Shown here: positions 25,389 to 34,365 of the stretch, in pieces
Layout: the number at the start of each line of letters is the position of its first letter
Numbering within the stretch: position 1 is the first letter of the stretch
Origin: Bacteroidia bacterium
GTDB lineage: Bacteria > Bacteroidota > Bacteroidia > Flavobacteriales > Flavobacteriaceae
Assembly (NCBI GenBank): GCA_030432635.1
Contig: JAUIMB010000011.1
Coordinates: forward strand, 1 to 54,123
DNA: 54,123 bases
Direction of reading: 5' to 3'
Translations under genes and position numbers: made by a program
The notes under the pieces: model-generated
What the model saw: the letters and a program-made list of their open reading frames with translations, nothing else
Told to the model about the DNA's origin: nothing
Databases searched by the model: none

Positions 25389-25910
25389 TTACTTGTTTTT
25401 GTTTGTTTTTGCTTTTTTACTTTTAAAGAATTTGTTTGATGTTTCTGAAAGTTCACTGATGTAATTGACTTGCTCAGCGCCTTTTTCAAAGTTTGACGAA
25501 GCAATCGACAAAACTGCGACATTACTTTGCCCTTTATTGAACTTTTCACCAATGATTTCAAAAACCTCCTTGGTTTGTTGGATAGCCATTTGCTGTTCTG
25601 AGGTTAACTCGTCTTCAGTTAATGTTGCACCACCAAACACAGACGGAATTATAATTCCTAACATAAGAACTGCAACGGCTGCGACAGAAATCCATTGATA
25701 GATGTAACTTTTCCTAGGTTTTAATGGAACGTCCTTAGTGTACTGCTCTTGCTGTGTGCTGTTAAAGTATTGAAACATGGTTTTGTACGACTCTAAATGT
25801 GGTGCTACCTCATCTTGGGCAAAATAAGCTTTGAGCTGCTGTTCTTCCTTAAGCGATGTTTCGCCATTGTCATACTTTTCCAGTAGTTGTTCTATACTAT
25901 TTAATACCAT
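25389..25910 (-). CDS. Single-span membrane protein, putative anti-sigma factor
   Basis: The 173-residue protein has a cytoplasmic N-terminal helical part of about 70 residues (IEQLLEKYDNGETSLKEEQQL), one transmembrane helix (about 73-93, VAAVAVLMLGIIIPSV) and a short periplasmic tail ending in a Lys/Asn-rich stretch. The gene overlaps the sigma-factor gene by 14 bp, so translation is probably coupled. Size, topology and position fit a non-FecR anti-sigma factor. No zinc-binding HxxxCxxC motif is present, so it is not a ZAS-type anti-sigma. The role is inferred. Confidence 0.7.
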   Translation of the reverse strand: MVLNSIEQLLEKYDNGETSLKEEQQLKAYFAQDEVAPHLESYKTMFQYFNSTQQEQYTKDVPLKPRKSYIYQWISVAAVAVLMLGIIIPSVFGGATLTEDELTSEQQMAIQQTKEVFEIIGEKFNKGQSNVAVLSIASSNFEKGAEQVNYISELSETSNKFFKSKKAKTNKNK

Positions 25911-26406
25911 AGCGATGTGTATTAGTTAATTTTTCCCGTATTGTTTTTCTAGCTCGCGAGAGTGCGACGCGTATTGCGGTTGGCTTCATGTCAACGACTT
26001 TGGCTATTTCATCAAAATCATACGCCTCGATATCCCTGAGCTGTAAAATTATTTTTTGTTGTTCTGGCAATTCCTCGATAATTCTTGACACCCAATCCAG
26101 ACTATCTTTATTTTCGACCTGCTTTTGTAATGAGGTGTTATTATCTTGATAATTGCTATGAACTATTTTCAAATTCTGTGCCTGTTTTGATTTCAATCTG
26201 TCGAGGCAAAAATTCTTTGTCATCGTCATTGAAAAAGCCTCTACGTTTTGATACTCACTTATTTTCTGCTTGTTTTTCCATAACTTGATCAAAATTTCCT
26301 GCGTTGCATCCTCAGCTTCCTCATTTGAGACCAATAAACGTTTTGCCAAGCGAAAAATCTTGTCCTTAAACGGTGTGACCAATTTTATAAAATCAGTTTG
26401 TGTCAT
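25897..26406 (-). CDS. ECF-type RNA polymerase sigma factor
   Basis: The 169-residue protein shows region 2 (EEAEDATQEILIKLWKN) and region 4 with a helix-turn-helix (LPEQQKIILQLRDIEAYDFDEIAKVVDMKPTAIRVALSRARK, recognised piecewise), the normal size for ECF sigma factors. It heads the operon with the anti-sigma-like protein and the two DUF4252 genes, and is divergent from an S41 protease gene across 228 bp that may hold promoters of both. The inducing signal is unknown. Confidence 0.92.
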   Translation of the reverse strand: MTQTDFIKLVTPFKDKIFRLAKRLLVSNEEAEDATQEILIKLWKNKQKISEYQNVEAFSMTMTKNFCLDRLKSKQAQNLKIVHSNYQDNNTSLQKQVENKDSLDWVSRIIEELPEQQKIILQLRDIEAYDFDEIAKVVDMKPTAIRVALSRARKTIREKLTNTHRYGIK

Positions 26407-26634
26407 TGTGGTTTGTTAGTAAAAACAGTTGATTATGCTGCTTCTTATCATTACGACGACTATGTATCAAATTTGTTACACGATATTTTTTAATTTACAT
26501 TATTGTAAGTAATTTTAGAGTTTACAAGACTAAGGTCTATATGAAAAAGAACAATTAATTGATTTTCCGAAACACCTTTATTCCTTTACTTATTTAGGGA
26601 TATCTATTCGGAAAAGACAAAACACAATTCACCC

Positions 26635-28077
26635 ATGAAATTATTAAGAATAAGCGTGATACTCTTTGTATCATTATCCTTAACGAGTTGCTTTGAAGAT
26701 CGCGACGACAATGCCGTTGCAGCAAGTGATATTAATGACTTTGTATGGAAAGGTATGAATGCATTTTATTTGTACAAGGAAAATGTAGACGATCTCAGAA
26801 ATGACCGATTTGAATCTAACGAAGCTTACGCCAACTATCTTAACAGTTTTTCTTCACCTGAAAATCTGTTTGAAAGCCTCGTTTATGAGCGTACAACTGT
26901 TGATCGCTTTAGCGTCATAATTCCTAATTATCTAGATTTCCAGCAAGGTCAAGCTGGAGTTTCCAAAAGCAATGGTCTTGAGTTTAATTTTGAACCAAAG
27001 CCTGGAAGTGACACCGAATTTTACGGTATCATAAGATTGGTACTGAATAACAGTCCTGCAAGCAACCTAGGATTAGAACGTGGCATGATCTTCGACCGTA
27101 TCAACGGAAATCCAATCACATCCAGTAGTGCGAACCTATTTGACCAAGACACTTACACCTTAGGTTTTGCAACATATAATGATAATGGCACTGCAACTGA
27201 AGATGACGATACTATAGAATCAACTACAAATAGCGTCGAAATCACAAAACAGATTTATACCGAAAACCCAGTGCACTTGGTGGATGTTATAGCTATTGGT
27301 GGTGAAAATGTGGGTTACCTTGTTTATAATGGATTTAATTCAAATTTTAATAATGAGCTAAACGCTGCTTTTGCACAATTACAAGCCAGTAATATTCAAC
27401 ACCTCGTGCTCGATTTACGTTATAATCCTGGTGGTTCTGTATTGACAGCTTCCTATCTTGGTAGTATGATTACTGGTCAATTTAATGGTGATGTTTACTC
27501 TAAATTGATCTATAACAATGATTTACAGGAATTTAATACGAGTTTCCCATTTGTCGATAACATCGATGGTAATGCAATTAACAGTTTAAACCTGAATAGA
27601 GTGTATGTTTTGACCACGGAACGCTCAGCTTCTGCTAGTGAATTGGTTATTAATAGTTTGAGTGCCTATATGGAAGATGTAGTACAAATCGGAGATTACA
27701 CAACTGGAAAAACACAAGCGTCCATTACGATATATGATTCTCCTGATTTTTCGCCTGAAAACATCAATCCGAATCACACTTATGCCATGCAACCATTGGT
27801 GGCAAATTCTGTAAATGCTTTTGATGATCCTGTTCCAAGTAATGGCTTGGCTCCAGACATCGAAGTTATTGAGTTTCCTGGAAATTATGGTACACTAGGA
27901 GACATTAACGAACCGCTTTTGGCAGCAGCCTTAGCCGACATTCAAGGTCTTGGACGTTACGAACATACCCGAACTGAATCCAGAAACATCTCAAAACGTA
28001 TCAATTTGAATGCTCATGAAGAGTACATGTATATTGACAGCAACCTTCTATACGACGGTGTGCAAGGCAACGAATAA
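26635..28077 (+). CDS. S41-family (C-terminal processing peptidase-like) lipoprotein
   Basis: The 480-residue protein has a lipoprotein signal (SLSLTSCFED), an N-terminal helical domain (SDINDFVWKGMNAFYLYKE), a PDZ-like segment (LNNSPASNLGLERGMIFDRING, about 140-165) and an S41 core. The core has LVLDLRYNPGGS, the serine region TTERSASASELVINSL and the lysine region YTTGKTQAS. It is thus catalytically intact. Such lipoprotein S41 peptidases are common in Bacteroidota with unknown substrates. It is transcribed away from the ECF sigma operon and ends at a strong bidirectional terminator. Confidence 0.88.
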   Translation: MKLLRISVILFVSLSLTSCFEDRDDNAVAASDINDFVWKGMNAFYLYKENVDDLRNDRFESNEAYANYLNSFSSPENLFESLVYERTTVDRFSVIIPNYLDFQQGQAGVSKSNGLEFNFEPKPGSDTEFYGIIRLVLNNSPASNLGLERGMIFDRINGNPITSSSANLFDQDTYTLGFATYNDNGTATEDDDTIESTTNSVEITKQIYTENPVHLVDVIAIGGENVGYLVYNGFNSNFNNELNAAFAQLQASNIQHLVLDLRYNPGGSVLTASYLGSMITGQFNGDVYSKLIYNNDLQEFNTSFPFVDNIDGNAINSLNLNRVYVLTTERSASASELVINSLSAYMEDVVQIGDYTTGKTQASITIYDSPDFSPENINPNHTYAMQPLVANSVNAFDDPVPSNGLAPDIEVIEFPGNYGTLGDINEPLLAAALADIQGLGRYEHTRTESRNISKRINLNAHEEYMYIDSNLLYDGVQGNE

Positions 28078-28079
28078 AC

Positions 28080-28110
28080 AAAAAGCCACTCTGTATTAGA
28101 GTGGCTTTTT
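28080..28110. terminator. Bidirectional intrinsic terminator
   Basis: AAAAGCCACTC and GAGTGGCTTTTT form an 11-bp stem with a 7-nt loop, A-rich on one side and T-rich on the other. It separates the convergent S41 protease and btuG genes. Confidence 0.85.
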
Positions 28111-28129
28111 ATGAACAGTCTGCAGCCAA

Positions 28130-29191
28130 CTAGTTAACATAAATGCCGCTAGGAATAATACCTAACTCTGCAGAACCTGACATTGTATTGGTTGATAAAT
28201 TGTAAGCGGAAATGCTTCCGTTGCTCGAAAAATCTACAGCATCCACACCATACAATATACCATTATTTGTAGTCATTCCATAAAAATTAAGTCCATCAAT
28301 TTCGGAACTCGTTGGTAAGTTGGTAGCTGTAGTTTCCATACGATACACACTTCCACCTAGATAATAGTACAGTGCACCATTATCTAATGACAAAAAGCTT
28401 GGATGCTGGGTCACTTGGAAATTTATCATGGTTACTGAATCATCGGCAGTATTAACCTTCGCCAATTGACCAGCAGTTTCACCACTTGATGACCATGAAG
28501 GATTCCCTTCACAAAGTACCCACAAATTTCCCGAAGCATCCAACTGCATGGAGTTAGGTACATCTCCAACGGTTATTGTCGCTACTGAATTTGAAATAGC
28601 ATCAATTTTTGAAAGAATATTATTTTGGCCAAAACCACCTTTGTGCGCTACATAAATCGTATTGCCTATGGTCATAATTCGTTCAGGTCCTTCCGCTACT
28701 GAAATGGTTTGAGCCTCCAATGCATTACTCGTTGTGTCTATAATAGCAATGTAATCATCGGTTGTGACAGTTCCGTCTCCCCAATTTGTCACATAACCTT
28801 TTCCATTGGCAAATGCCATATATCTTGGATTATTTAAACCTGTATTGATTGTTGCAACAGATTCAAAAGTGTATCGATTTACAATCTCAATAGCATTTGA
28901 TCCATTAACAATTATGTAAGCTAAATCACCATTGAAGGCAATACTTTGTGCTGAATCACCTAAGGGACTCGAATTTACGCCTTCAAAAATACCATTATCA
29001 ACCGTCATAAAATCATTAGACACATATGATACCGAAGCATTTCCTAATCCAAAGTTACCTTCGTGCGAGATGAGTATACCATTTTCATAATCACCCAAAG
29101 GTGTAACTGTTATGGTATCGTCATCATTACTACATGACGCGAATAGTAAGGCAAAACCTAAAAATAAAAGTCTAAATGTGTAAGTAGTCAT
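28130..29191 (-). CDS. btuG: BtuG-like surface cobalamin-binding beta-propeller lipoprotein
   Basis: The 353-residue protein has a lipoprotein signal (LFASCSNDDD) and a repeated YncE/YVTN-type beta-propeller pattern (for example NRYTFESVATINTGLNNPRYMAF and ATITVGDVPNSMQLDASGN). In Bacteroides thetaiotaomicron, BtuG is a surface propeller lipoprotein next to btuB that binds B12 with very high affinity and hands it to BtuB. Here the gene follows the receptor by 3 nt in the same riboswitch-controlled transcript, which supports the assignment. It may otherwise be annotated as DUF5074 or YncE-family. Ligand binding itself cannot be seen from sequence. Confidence 0.78.
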   Translation of the reverse strand: MTTYTFRLLFLGFALLFASCSNDDDTITVTPLGDYENGILISHEGNFGLGNASVSYVSNDFMTVDNGIFEGVNSSPLGDSAQSIAFNGDLAYIIVNGSNAIEIVNRYTFESVATINTGLNNPRYMAFANGKGYVTNWGDGTVTTDDYIAIIDTTSNALEAQTISVAEGPERIMTIGNTIYVAHKGGFGQNNILSKIDAISNSVATITVGDVPNSMQLDASGNLWVLCEGNPSWSSSGETAGQLAKVNTADDSVTMINFQVTQHPSFLSLDNGALYYYLGGSVYRMETTATNLPTSSEIDGLNFYGMTTNNGILYGVDAVDFSSNGSISAYNLSTNTMSGSAELGIIPSGIYVN

Positions 29192-29194
29192 AAT

Positions 29195-31027
29195 TTAAAA
29201 TTTAAGAGTCATATTAAAATTAAAATTTCTATTTGGCATTGGGCGCAATGCCACATTTTCGTAGTAGGAGTTATATACATTGTTTATTCTAAGATTTGCG
29301 ATATACTGCACCTTATTTTTATTATTGAAAGTATAAGACAATCCAATATTTCCAACATCAAAACCGTCAAGGGTATCGCCAATAATGGTGACTTCTCCAT
29401 TATACAAATGCTGATAAAACATAGTAAAAGCCTTGTAGCTGTATGATAATGATGCTGTCACCTTGTGTTCAGGCACATAAAACAAAGGTTGATCTTGGTC
29501 CACATCTTCGGCCTTAGTGAACGTATAATTAGCTAAGAGCAAAAACTGATGTGAAACTATTGATCTTGACACTTGCATCTCAGATTCCAATCCGTAATGT
29601 CTAGCGTTAGCAACATTCACTGGAGACCAATACCCATTCATATTATTGGGTTGCCATTCAATCAAATCGGTTGTTTCGATGTAGAATGAATTGAATTTGG
29701 CCAATATATTTTTAAAACGCAGTTCGTGCCCTAAATCCACCTGAAACGATTCTTCAGGCTTTAAATCCAAATTTCCACCTGGATTCCAATACAAGTCATT
29801 AAATGTAGGCACCCTAAAATTCTTCGACGCATTAAGTTTCAAGGTATAAGGCTTGAAAATACTGTAACTCATATCTGCTGAAAACACCAACGGACTTTCA
29901 AAATCTGAAATCACATCTTTCCTAACATTAATATTGTATTGCAAATGTCGAATAGGTCTATGACTTACAATAGCCGTAGCCGAAAACGCATTTCTTTTTG
30001 GATTGGAAAAACTATCACCTTCGGCAGTGACATAGCTATAATCGGTAATGACACTTAAGGTCAATCGTTTTAGGATATCTGTTTTGAAATGATGTTTCAG
30101 TAACCATGTGGTCGCTTGACCTTTTGAAAAATGAATTAAATCCTTATTTTCAAAATATCGAAAGGATTCCTTCAAATGCACTGCTTTAATACTCGAAGTA
30201 AACCGATTTGAAATATGACTCCACTCCAACATAGTGCGATAATCTTCATTCTCAAGTTTGCTCTTTGAAGGCGCCAGTAATGTTTCAGACAACTCACGAT
30301 CACTTCTGAAATTTTGATGAAATGCTTTTACCACATCCTTTTTTGATAATGTATACCCTAAATTCAAGCTGATATCCAGGTTATCAAAAGCGGCATTTTC
30401 ATTACGTCTATCCGTTCCCAAAAACCGATAATCATTGTCAGAATTCAAATATCCCACACCTACACTACCAGACCATTTTTCACTTCCAAAAGCGGTTCTA
30501 TATGCTAATCTTTTGGTTTCAAAACTACCATAAGCCAATTGCAATTGGTGATTTAGATGTGGACTGAAGTCCAGTTCATTAGAAAGGTGCACAGTACCAC
30601 CAATCGCACCACTGCCATATTGCACACTTCCGCCTCCACTTCTTATGCTCACATTATCATAATTAGACGTCGAGATGGTATTGAAATCTGCTTGTCCGTT
30701 TAGTTGGGAATTAATGTTAATGCCATTCCAAACAACTGCAGTTTGAGAAGCATTTGTTCCTCTGAAAGAAGGTGAAGACACCATACCAAACCCATTTTCC
30801 TTGAAATAAATATTAGAATTGAACCTAAGAACATCTGTTAAGGAAGCCTGATTTTTCCGTAGAACAGAATCTGAAAGTACAGTTACTTTGTAACCGTTCG
30901 CATAACGTTTCAACTTGAAATCGCTCAGTACAACTTCATCGAGCTGCTGAATCGAATCAGAAATCGATTGTGAATGACCAATGCCTAAAAAAGAAAGCAT
31001 CAATAAAATAAATGATAATTGCCTCAT
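29195..31027 (-). CDS. btuB: TonB-dependent cobalamin receptor, BtuB-like
   Basis: The 610-residue protein is the size of BtuB and smaller than SusC-type receptors. It has a signal peptide (LLMLSFLGIGHSQ), a TonB-box region (QLDEVVLSDFK), a plug domain with PSFRGTNASQTAVVWNG and SGGGSVQYGSGAIGG, and a 22-strand-type barrel ending in a terminal aromatic residue (FNMTLKF). No STN or carboxypeptidase-like extension is present. The gene lies directly behind a cobalamin riboswitch and is followed by the btuG-like gene. Role: energised import of cobalamin across the outer membrane. Confidence 0.88.
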   Translation of the reverse strand: MRQLSFILLMLSFLGIGHSQSISDSIQQLDEVVLSDFKLKRYANGYKVTVLSDSVLRKNQASLTDVLRFNSNIYFKENGFGMVSSPSFRGTNASQTAVVWNGININSQLNGQADFNTISTSNYDNVSIRSGGGSVQYGSGAIGGTVHLSNELDFSPHLNHQLQLAYGSFETKRLAYRTAFGSEKWSGSVGVGYLNSDNDYRFLGTDRRNENAAFDNLDISLNLGYTLSKKDVVKAFHQNFRSDRELSETLLAPSKSKLENEDYRTMLEWSHISNRFTSSIKAVHLKESFRYFENKDLIHFSKGQATTWLLKHHFKTDILKRLTLSVITDYSYVTAEGDSFSNPKRNAFSATAIVSHRPIRHLQYNINVRKDVISDFESPLVFSADMSYSIFKPYTLKLNASKNFRVPTFNDLYWNPGGNLDLKPEESFQVDLGHELRFKNILAKFNSFYIETTDLIEWQPNNMNGYWSPVNVANARHYGLESEMQVSRSIVSHQFLLLANYTFTKAEDVDQDQPLFYVPEHKVTASLSYSYKAFTMFYQHLYNGEVTIIGDTLDGFDVGNIGLSYTFNNKNKVQYIANLRINNVYNSYYENVALRPMPNRNFNFNMTLKF

Positions 31028-31072
31028 AACTCAAACACTTTTCTCCCGAAAGTGGTCTTGATTTGCGAATTA

Positions 31073-31230
31073 AGGCAGGTCTCCTGACTTGCGTCTTGTT
31101 ATTGGTCTTCCCAGAAACAGGTCCAGTGACAATGAAGTTAATAACAAGCGTGATAGCTTACAGTTGCGGGAACAGTTCTGGAATTTCACCAGATTCCCTT
31201 TTAATCTACTCGATGCATCGAACAGAACCA
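31073..31230 (-). promoter_or_regulatory. Cobalamin riboswitch upstream of btuB
   Basis: Read on the minus strand, the leader shows the conserved cobalamin riboswitch landmarks in order: AGGGAATCTGGTGAAATTCC, CTGTTCCCGCAACTGTAAG (B12 box complementary to 31161-31167), CACTGGACC, GGGAAGACC, and the 3' core AAGTCAGGAGACCTGCC (31074-31093). The btuB ATG follows about 46 nt downstream. In this family, adenosyl- or methylcobalamin binding represses expression. The aptamer lies only in the btuB-btuG transcript and not in the divergent btuFCD transcript. A palindrome CGATGCATCG at about 31211-31220 sits at its 5' edge. Confidence 0.93.
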
Positions 31231-31289
31231 AAATTCGACGCAAAATTAAACAATTTGTTTAAGGATTCACTCAAAACTTTAAATAATAT

Positions 31290-31297
31290 TACTTTTG
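31290..31297 (+). promoter_or_regulatory. -7 box of the btuFCD arm
   Basis: TACTTTTG matches TAnnTTTG and ends 17 nt before the btuF ATG, leaving almost no leader. On the opposite strand TAATTTTG (31248-31241) with TTTG 23 nt upstream could serve the riboswitch-btuB transcript. The two promoters are therefore back to back. Confidence 0.45.
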
Positions 31298-31314
31298 ACT
31301 CTATATTGAAAAAA

Positions 31315-32457
31315 ATGAAACGATCATTATTCGCCTTATTAATTATAGCCTTTCTTTCGTGTAAGAATGATAAAGGCACTATCCAACAACTTCCTCCAGT
31401 AGATGAGCATGTTGGCATTAGCTATGCTGAAGGGTTTACGATTCGTAAGCATCAAGATGGATACAAACTATTGAACATTAAGAATCCTTGGCCAGATTCT
31501 GATAAAGTATTTAGTTTCGCCTTAACGACCCAAAAAAATAGAGACGCCATTTCAAACCCTGAAGATTTTGATGCTGTAATAGCCACACCTGTCCAAAAAA
31601 TCGTGGTCACATCAACAACTCATATTCCTGCATTAGAGCTTTTGGGTGTTGAACAGACATTGGTTGGTTTTCCTGGGACAGACTATATTTCCTCCGAAAA
31701 CACAAGAGCTCGAATTGACAGTGGAAATATCAGGGAACTCGGAAAAAATGAAGGTATCAATACTGAAGTCTTACTTGATTTGCATCCAGATGTCGTTGTG
31801 GCTTTTGGTGTTGATGGCACCAACAAAAGTATGAACACCATCGAAAAATCGGGAGTTCCTGTAATTTACAATGGTGATTGGGTTGAAAAGTCACCATTGG
31901 CAAAGGCCGAATGGATTAAGTGTTTTGGTGTTTTGTACAATAAGGAGAGAGAAGCAGACTCCATATTTAAAACTATCGAAAACAACTACCTCAAGGCCAA
32001 GGCGATTGCTGCCAAAGCAAGTTCACAACCTACAGTTCTTTGTGGAGCGATGTACAAAGATGTTTGGTACTTACCTAATGGCACAAGTCCTGAAGCCCAA
32101 TTTTTAAAAGACGCTAACACCAACTATTTGTGGAGCGATACCAAAGATGCAGGAAGTTTGGCGCTTAGTTTTGAAACCGTTTATGATAAGGCTAAGGATG
32201 CCGAATTATGGTTAAGCCCTTCGTATTATACAAGTTATGAAGCCTTAAAAGCATCGAACACCCATTACAGCGAGTTTAGTGCTTTTCAAAACAAAAAGAT
32301 CTTTACCTTCTCAAATACGACTGGAAAAACAGGTGGTGTGACGTATTACGAATTAGGAATTGCCAGACCTGATTTAGTGTTAAAGGATATGATAAAAATT
32401 TGTCATCCTGAATTATTACAAGATTACCATTCGACCTTCTTCAAACCATTGAATTAA
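31315..32457 (+). CDS. btuF: Cobalamin ABC transporter substrate-binding lipoprotein, BtuF-like
   Basis: The protein is about 380 residues from ATG 31315, which begins a lipoprotein signal peptide (LLIIAFLSCKND). The frame stays open upstream to 31063, but that part runs antisense through the cobalamin riboswitch and is not coding. The body is the class III periplasmic binding fold of BtuF/FecB-type proteins (VVTSTTHIPALELLG, then LLDLHPDVVVAFGVDG). Cobalamin as ligand is inferred from the adjacent riboswitch-btuB. The permease gene starts immediately after the stop. Confidence 0.85.
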   Translation: MKRSLFALLIIAFLSCKNDKGTIQQLPPVDEHVGISYAEGFTIRKHQDGYKLLNIKNPWPDSDKVFSFALTTQKNRDAISNPEDFDAVIATPVQKIVVTSTTHIPALELLGVEQTLVGFPGTDYISSENTRARIDSGNIRELGKNEGINTEVLLDLHPDVVVAFGVDGTNKSMNTIEKSGVPVIYNGDWVEKSPLAKAEWIKCFGVLYNKEREADSIFKTIENNYLKAKAIAAKASSQPTVLCGAMYKDVWYLPNGTSPEAQFLKDANTNYLWSDTKDAGSLALSFETVYDKAKDAELWLSPSYYTSYEALKASNTHYSEFSAFQNKKIFTFSNTTGKTGGVTYYELGIARPDLVLKDMIKICHPELLQDYHSTFFKPLN

Positions 32458-33468
32458 TTGAAATCTAAGTACACATATACGTTTTTGATATTGATGATAG
32501 TACTTATGCTATGTTTTTTAGCAAATATTAACCTAGGCTCTGTGGCAATTCCAATATCAGAAGTATTTGGTAGTTTATTTGGAACCTCGGAAAATTATAT
32601 CATTCAACATTTTAGGTTGCCAAAAGCCATTACTGCGGTTTTGGTTGGTTCTGGATTGGGTGTTTCAGGATTACTAATGCAAACATTGTTCAGAAACCCT
32701 TTGGCAGGACCATTTGTTTTAGGTATCAGTTCTGGTGCAAGTCTTGGTGTTGCTCTTATTATTTTAGGTTCTGGTGTGTTTGGAGGTGCTTTATCTTCCA
32801 TTCTCATTTCCAAATGGAGTATTGTCATTGCAGCAAGTCTCGGTAGTTTTTTAGTACTTCTTGCAGTGCTTACGGTCTCTTCAAAAGTTAGGGACACAAT
32901 GGCGATTTTGATCATCGGACTTATGTTTGGAAGTATCACAGCTGCTGTGGTGAGTGTATTGTCCTACTTTAGCTCTGCAGAACAATTACAACAGTATATA
33001 TTTTGGGGATTTGGTAGCTTAGGAAACTTATCTTGGAGCGAACTATCAGTATTTTTTGGAATTTATCTCTTAGGAATAGTATTAACTACGTTTTCAATAA
33101 AAGCCTTGAATACATTGTTGTTAGGTGAAAATTATGCTAAAAGCCTAGGTTTGAACATCAAACAAAGCCGACTTATCATTATTATAGCCACCAGTTTACT
33201 TGCTGGAACCATTACCGCATTTGCTGGACCTATTGCGTTTATCGGATTGGCCATTCCGCATATAACGAGACAATTGTTCAATACATCAAATCACAAAACA
33301 TTATTACCAGCCGTATTTTTAATTGGTGCAATTGTCATGCTCATTTGCGACAGTATTGCACAACTACCAACAAGCGATTATACCTTACCAATTAATGCGA
33401 TTACCTCATTAATTGGTGCTCCAGTTGTGGTATGGCTATTGGTAAGACAGCGTAAAATGGTATTTTAA
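32458..33468 (+). CDS. btuC: Cobalamin ABC transporter permease, BtuC/FecCD family
   Basis: The 336-residue protein is highly hydrophobic, with about ten transmembrane segments and FecCD/BtuC family motifs: RLPKAITAVLVGSGLGVSGLLMQ near residues 47-69, NPLAGPFVLGISSGASLG, and near the C-terminus GPIAFIGLAIPHITRQL. The start is TTG at 32458, directly after the btuF stop, which indicates translational coupling. Siderophore permeases share this fold; cobalamin is inferred from the neighbouring riboswitch, btuB and btuG. Confidence 0.87.
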   Translation: MKSKYTYTFLILMIVLMLCFLANINLGSVAIPISEVFGSLFGTSENYIIQHFRLPKAITAVLVGSGLGVSGLLMQTLFRNPLAGPFVLGISSGASLGVALIILGSGVFGGALSSILISKWSIVIAASLGSFLVLLAVLTVSSKVRDTMAILIIGLMFGSITAAVVSVLSYFSSAEQLQQYIFWGFGSLGNLSWSELSVFFGIYLLGIVLTTFSIKALNTLLLGENYAKSLGLNIKQSRLIIIIATSLLAGTITAFAGPIAFIGLAIPHITRQLFNTSNHKTLLPAVFLIGAIVMLICDSIAQLPTSDYTLPINAITSLIGAPVVVWLLVRQRKMVF

Positions 33469-34260
33469 ATGAAGGACAAGAATTCACATATCATTTTAAG
33501 AACCAATCAATTGTCCATTGGTTATCAAACGAAGAAAACAACGTCTACAATTGCTTCAAACATCAGTGTGCAATTGCAGAAAGGTGAACTTATCGGATTG
33601 GTTGGAGCGAACGGTATTGGTAAATCGACTTTGTTAAGAACATTAACTTCCATTCAACAACCCTTAAGCGGAACAATTGAAATCAATGACAAAGTGCTTA
33701 CAGATTATACCATTCAGGATTTGGCGAAAACGATGAGCATTGTTTTAACCGAACAACTTATGTCCAAAAACTTGACGGTATTTGAATTGATTGCACTTGG
33801 AAGACAGCCCTATACCAATTGGGTTGGCAACTTAACACCAGACGATATTCATGTCATTGAAAAGGCGATTGAGCAAACCCATCTTTCCGACATAAAACTT
33901 CGGAAGTGCCATGAATTGAGTGATGGGCAACTTCAAAAGGTGATGATCGCCAGAGCCCTAGCTCAAGATACTGATATTATAATTCTTGATGAACCCACAA
34001 CTCATCTCGATATGTATCACAAAGCATATATTTTGAAGCTACTTCAACGATTGACTAGAAATACACAAAAAACCATCCTCTTTTCGTCTCATGAAATTGA
34101 TTTGGCAATTCAGCTCTGTGATTCCATTATCGTTATGCTTAACGACCATGTGGTTTATGATACGCCATGCAAACTCATTGAAAATGGTGTTTTCAATAAT
34201 TTATTTCCTAAAGATTTAATTGATTTCGACACCACAACTGGCCGTTTCAAAGTGAATTAA
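33469..34260 (+). CDS. btuD: Cobalamin ABC transporter ATP-binding protein, BtuD-like
   Basis: The 263-residue ATPase has Walker A GANGIGKST (46-54), Q-loop region, signature LSDGQLQKVMIARAL (an LSDGQ variant of LSGGQ), Walker B IIILDEPTTHLD and the switch His in LFSSHEIDLAI. It belongs to the FepC/BtuD class. The ATG directly follows the btuC stop with no gap. It powers import through BtuC. The operon seems to end here, although no strong hairpin follows. Confidence 0.88.
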   Translation: MKDKNSHIILRTNQLSIGYQTKKTTSTIASNISVQLQKGELIGLVGANGIGKSTLLRTLTSIQQPLSGTIEINDKVLTDYTIQDLAKTMSIVLTEQLMSKNLTVFELIALGRQPYTNWVGNLTPDDIHVIEKAIEQTHLSDIKLRKCHELSDGQLQKVMIARALAQDTDIIILDEPTTHLDMYHKAYILKLLQRLTRNTQKTILFSSHEIDLAIQLCDSIIVMLNDHVVYDTPCKLIENGVFNNLFPKDLIDFDTTTGRFKVN

Positions 34261-34365
34261 TTCAACTTAAAAAAAATTCCAAAACTTATCTCGATATACG
34301 GTCAAAAAACCTTGCTTAAAAGCAAATTAAAATTCATAATTTGCATGCAACCAACCAATTAAATA

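Noticed and set aside
26407-26634. Short frame in the sigma/S41 divergent region (about 25 codons from 26434)
   Set aside because: It has no ribosome site, biased composition from AT-rich DNA, and no conserved feature.
31063-31314. N-terminal extension of the btuF reading frame (464 residues in all)
   Set aside because: The frame is open by chance through sequence that is the reverse complement of the cobalamin riboswitch; the lipoprotein signal peptide begins at ATG 31315.
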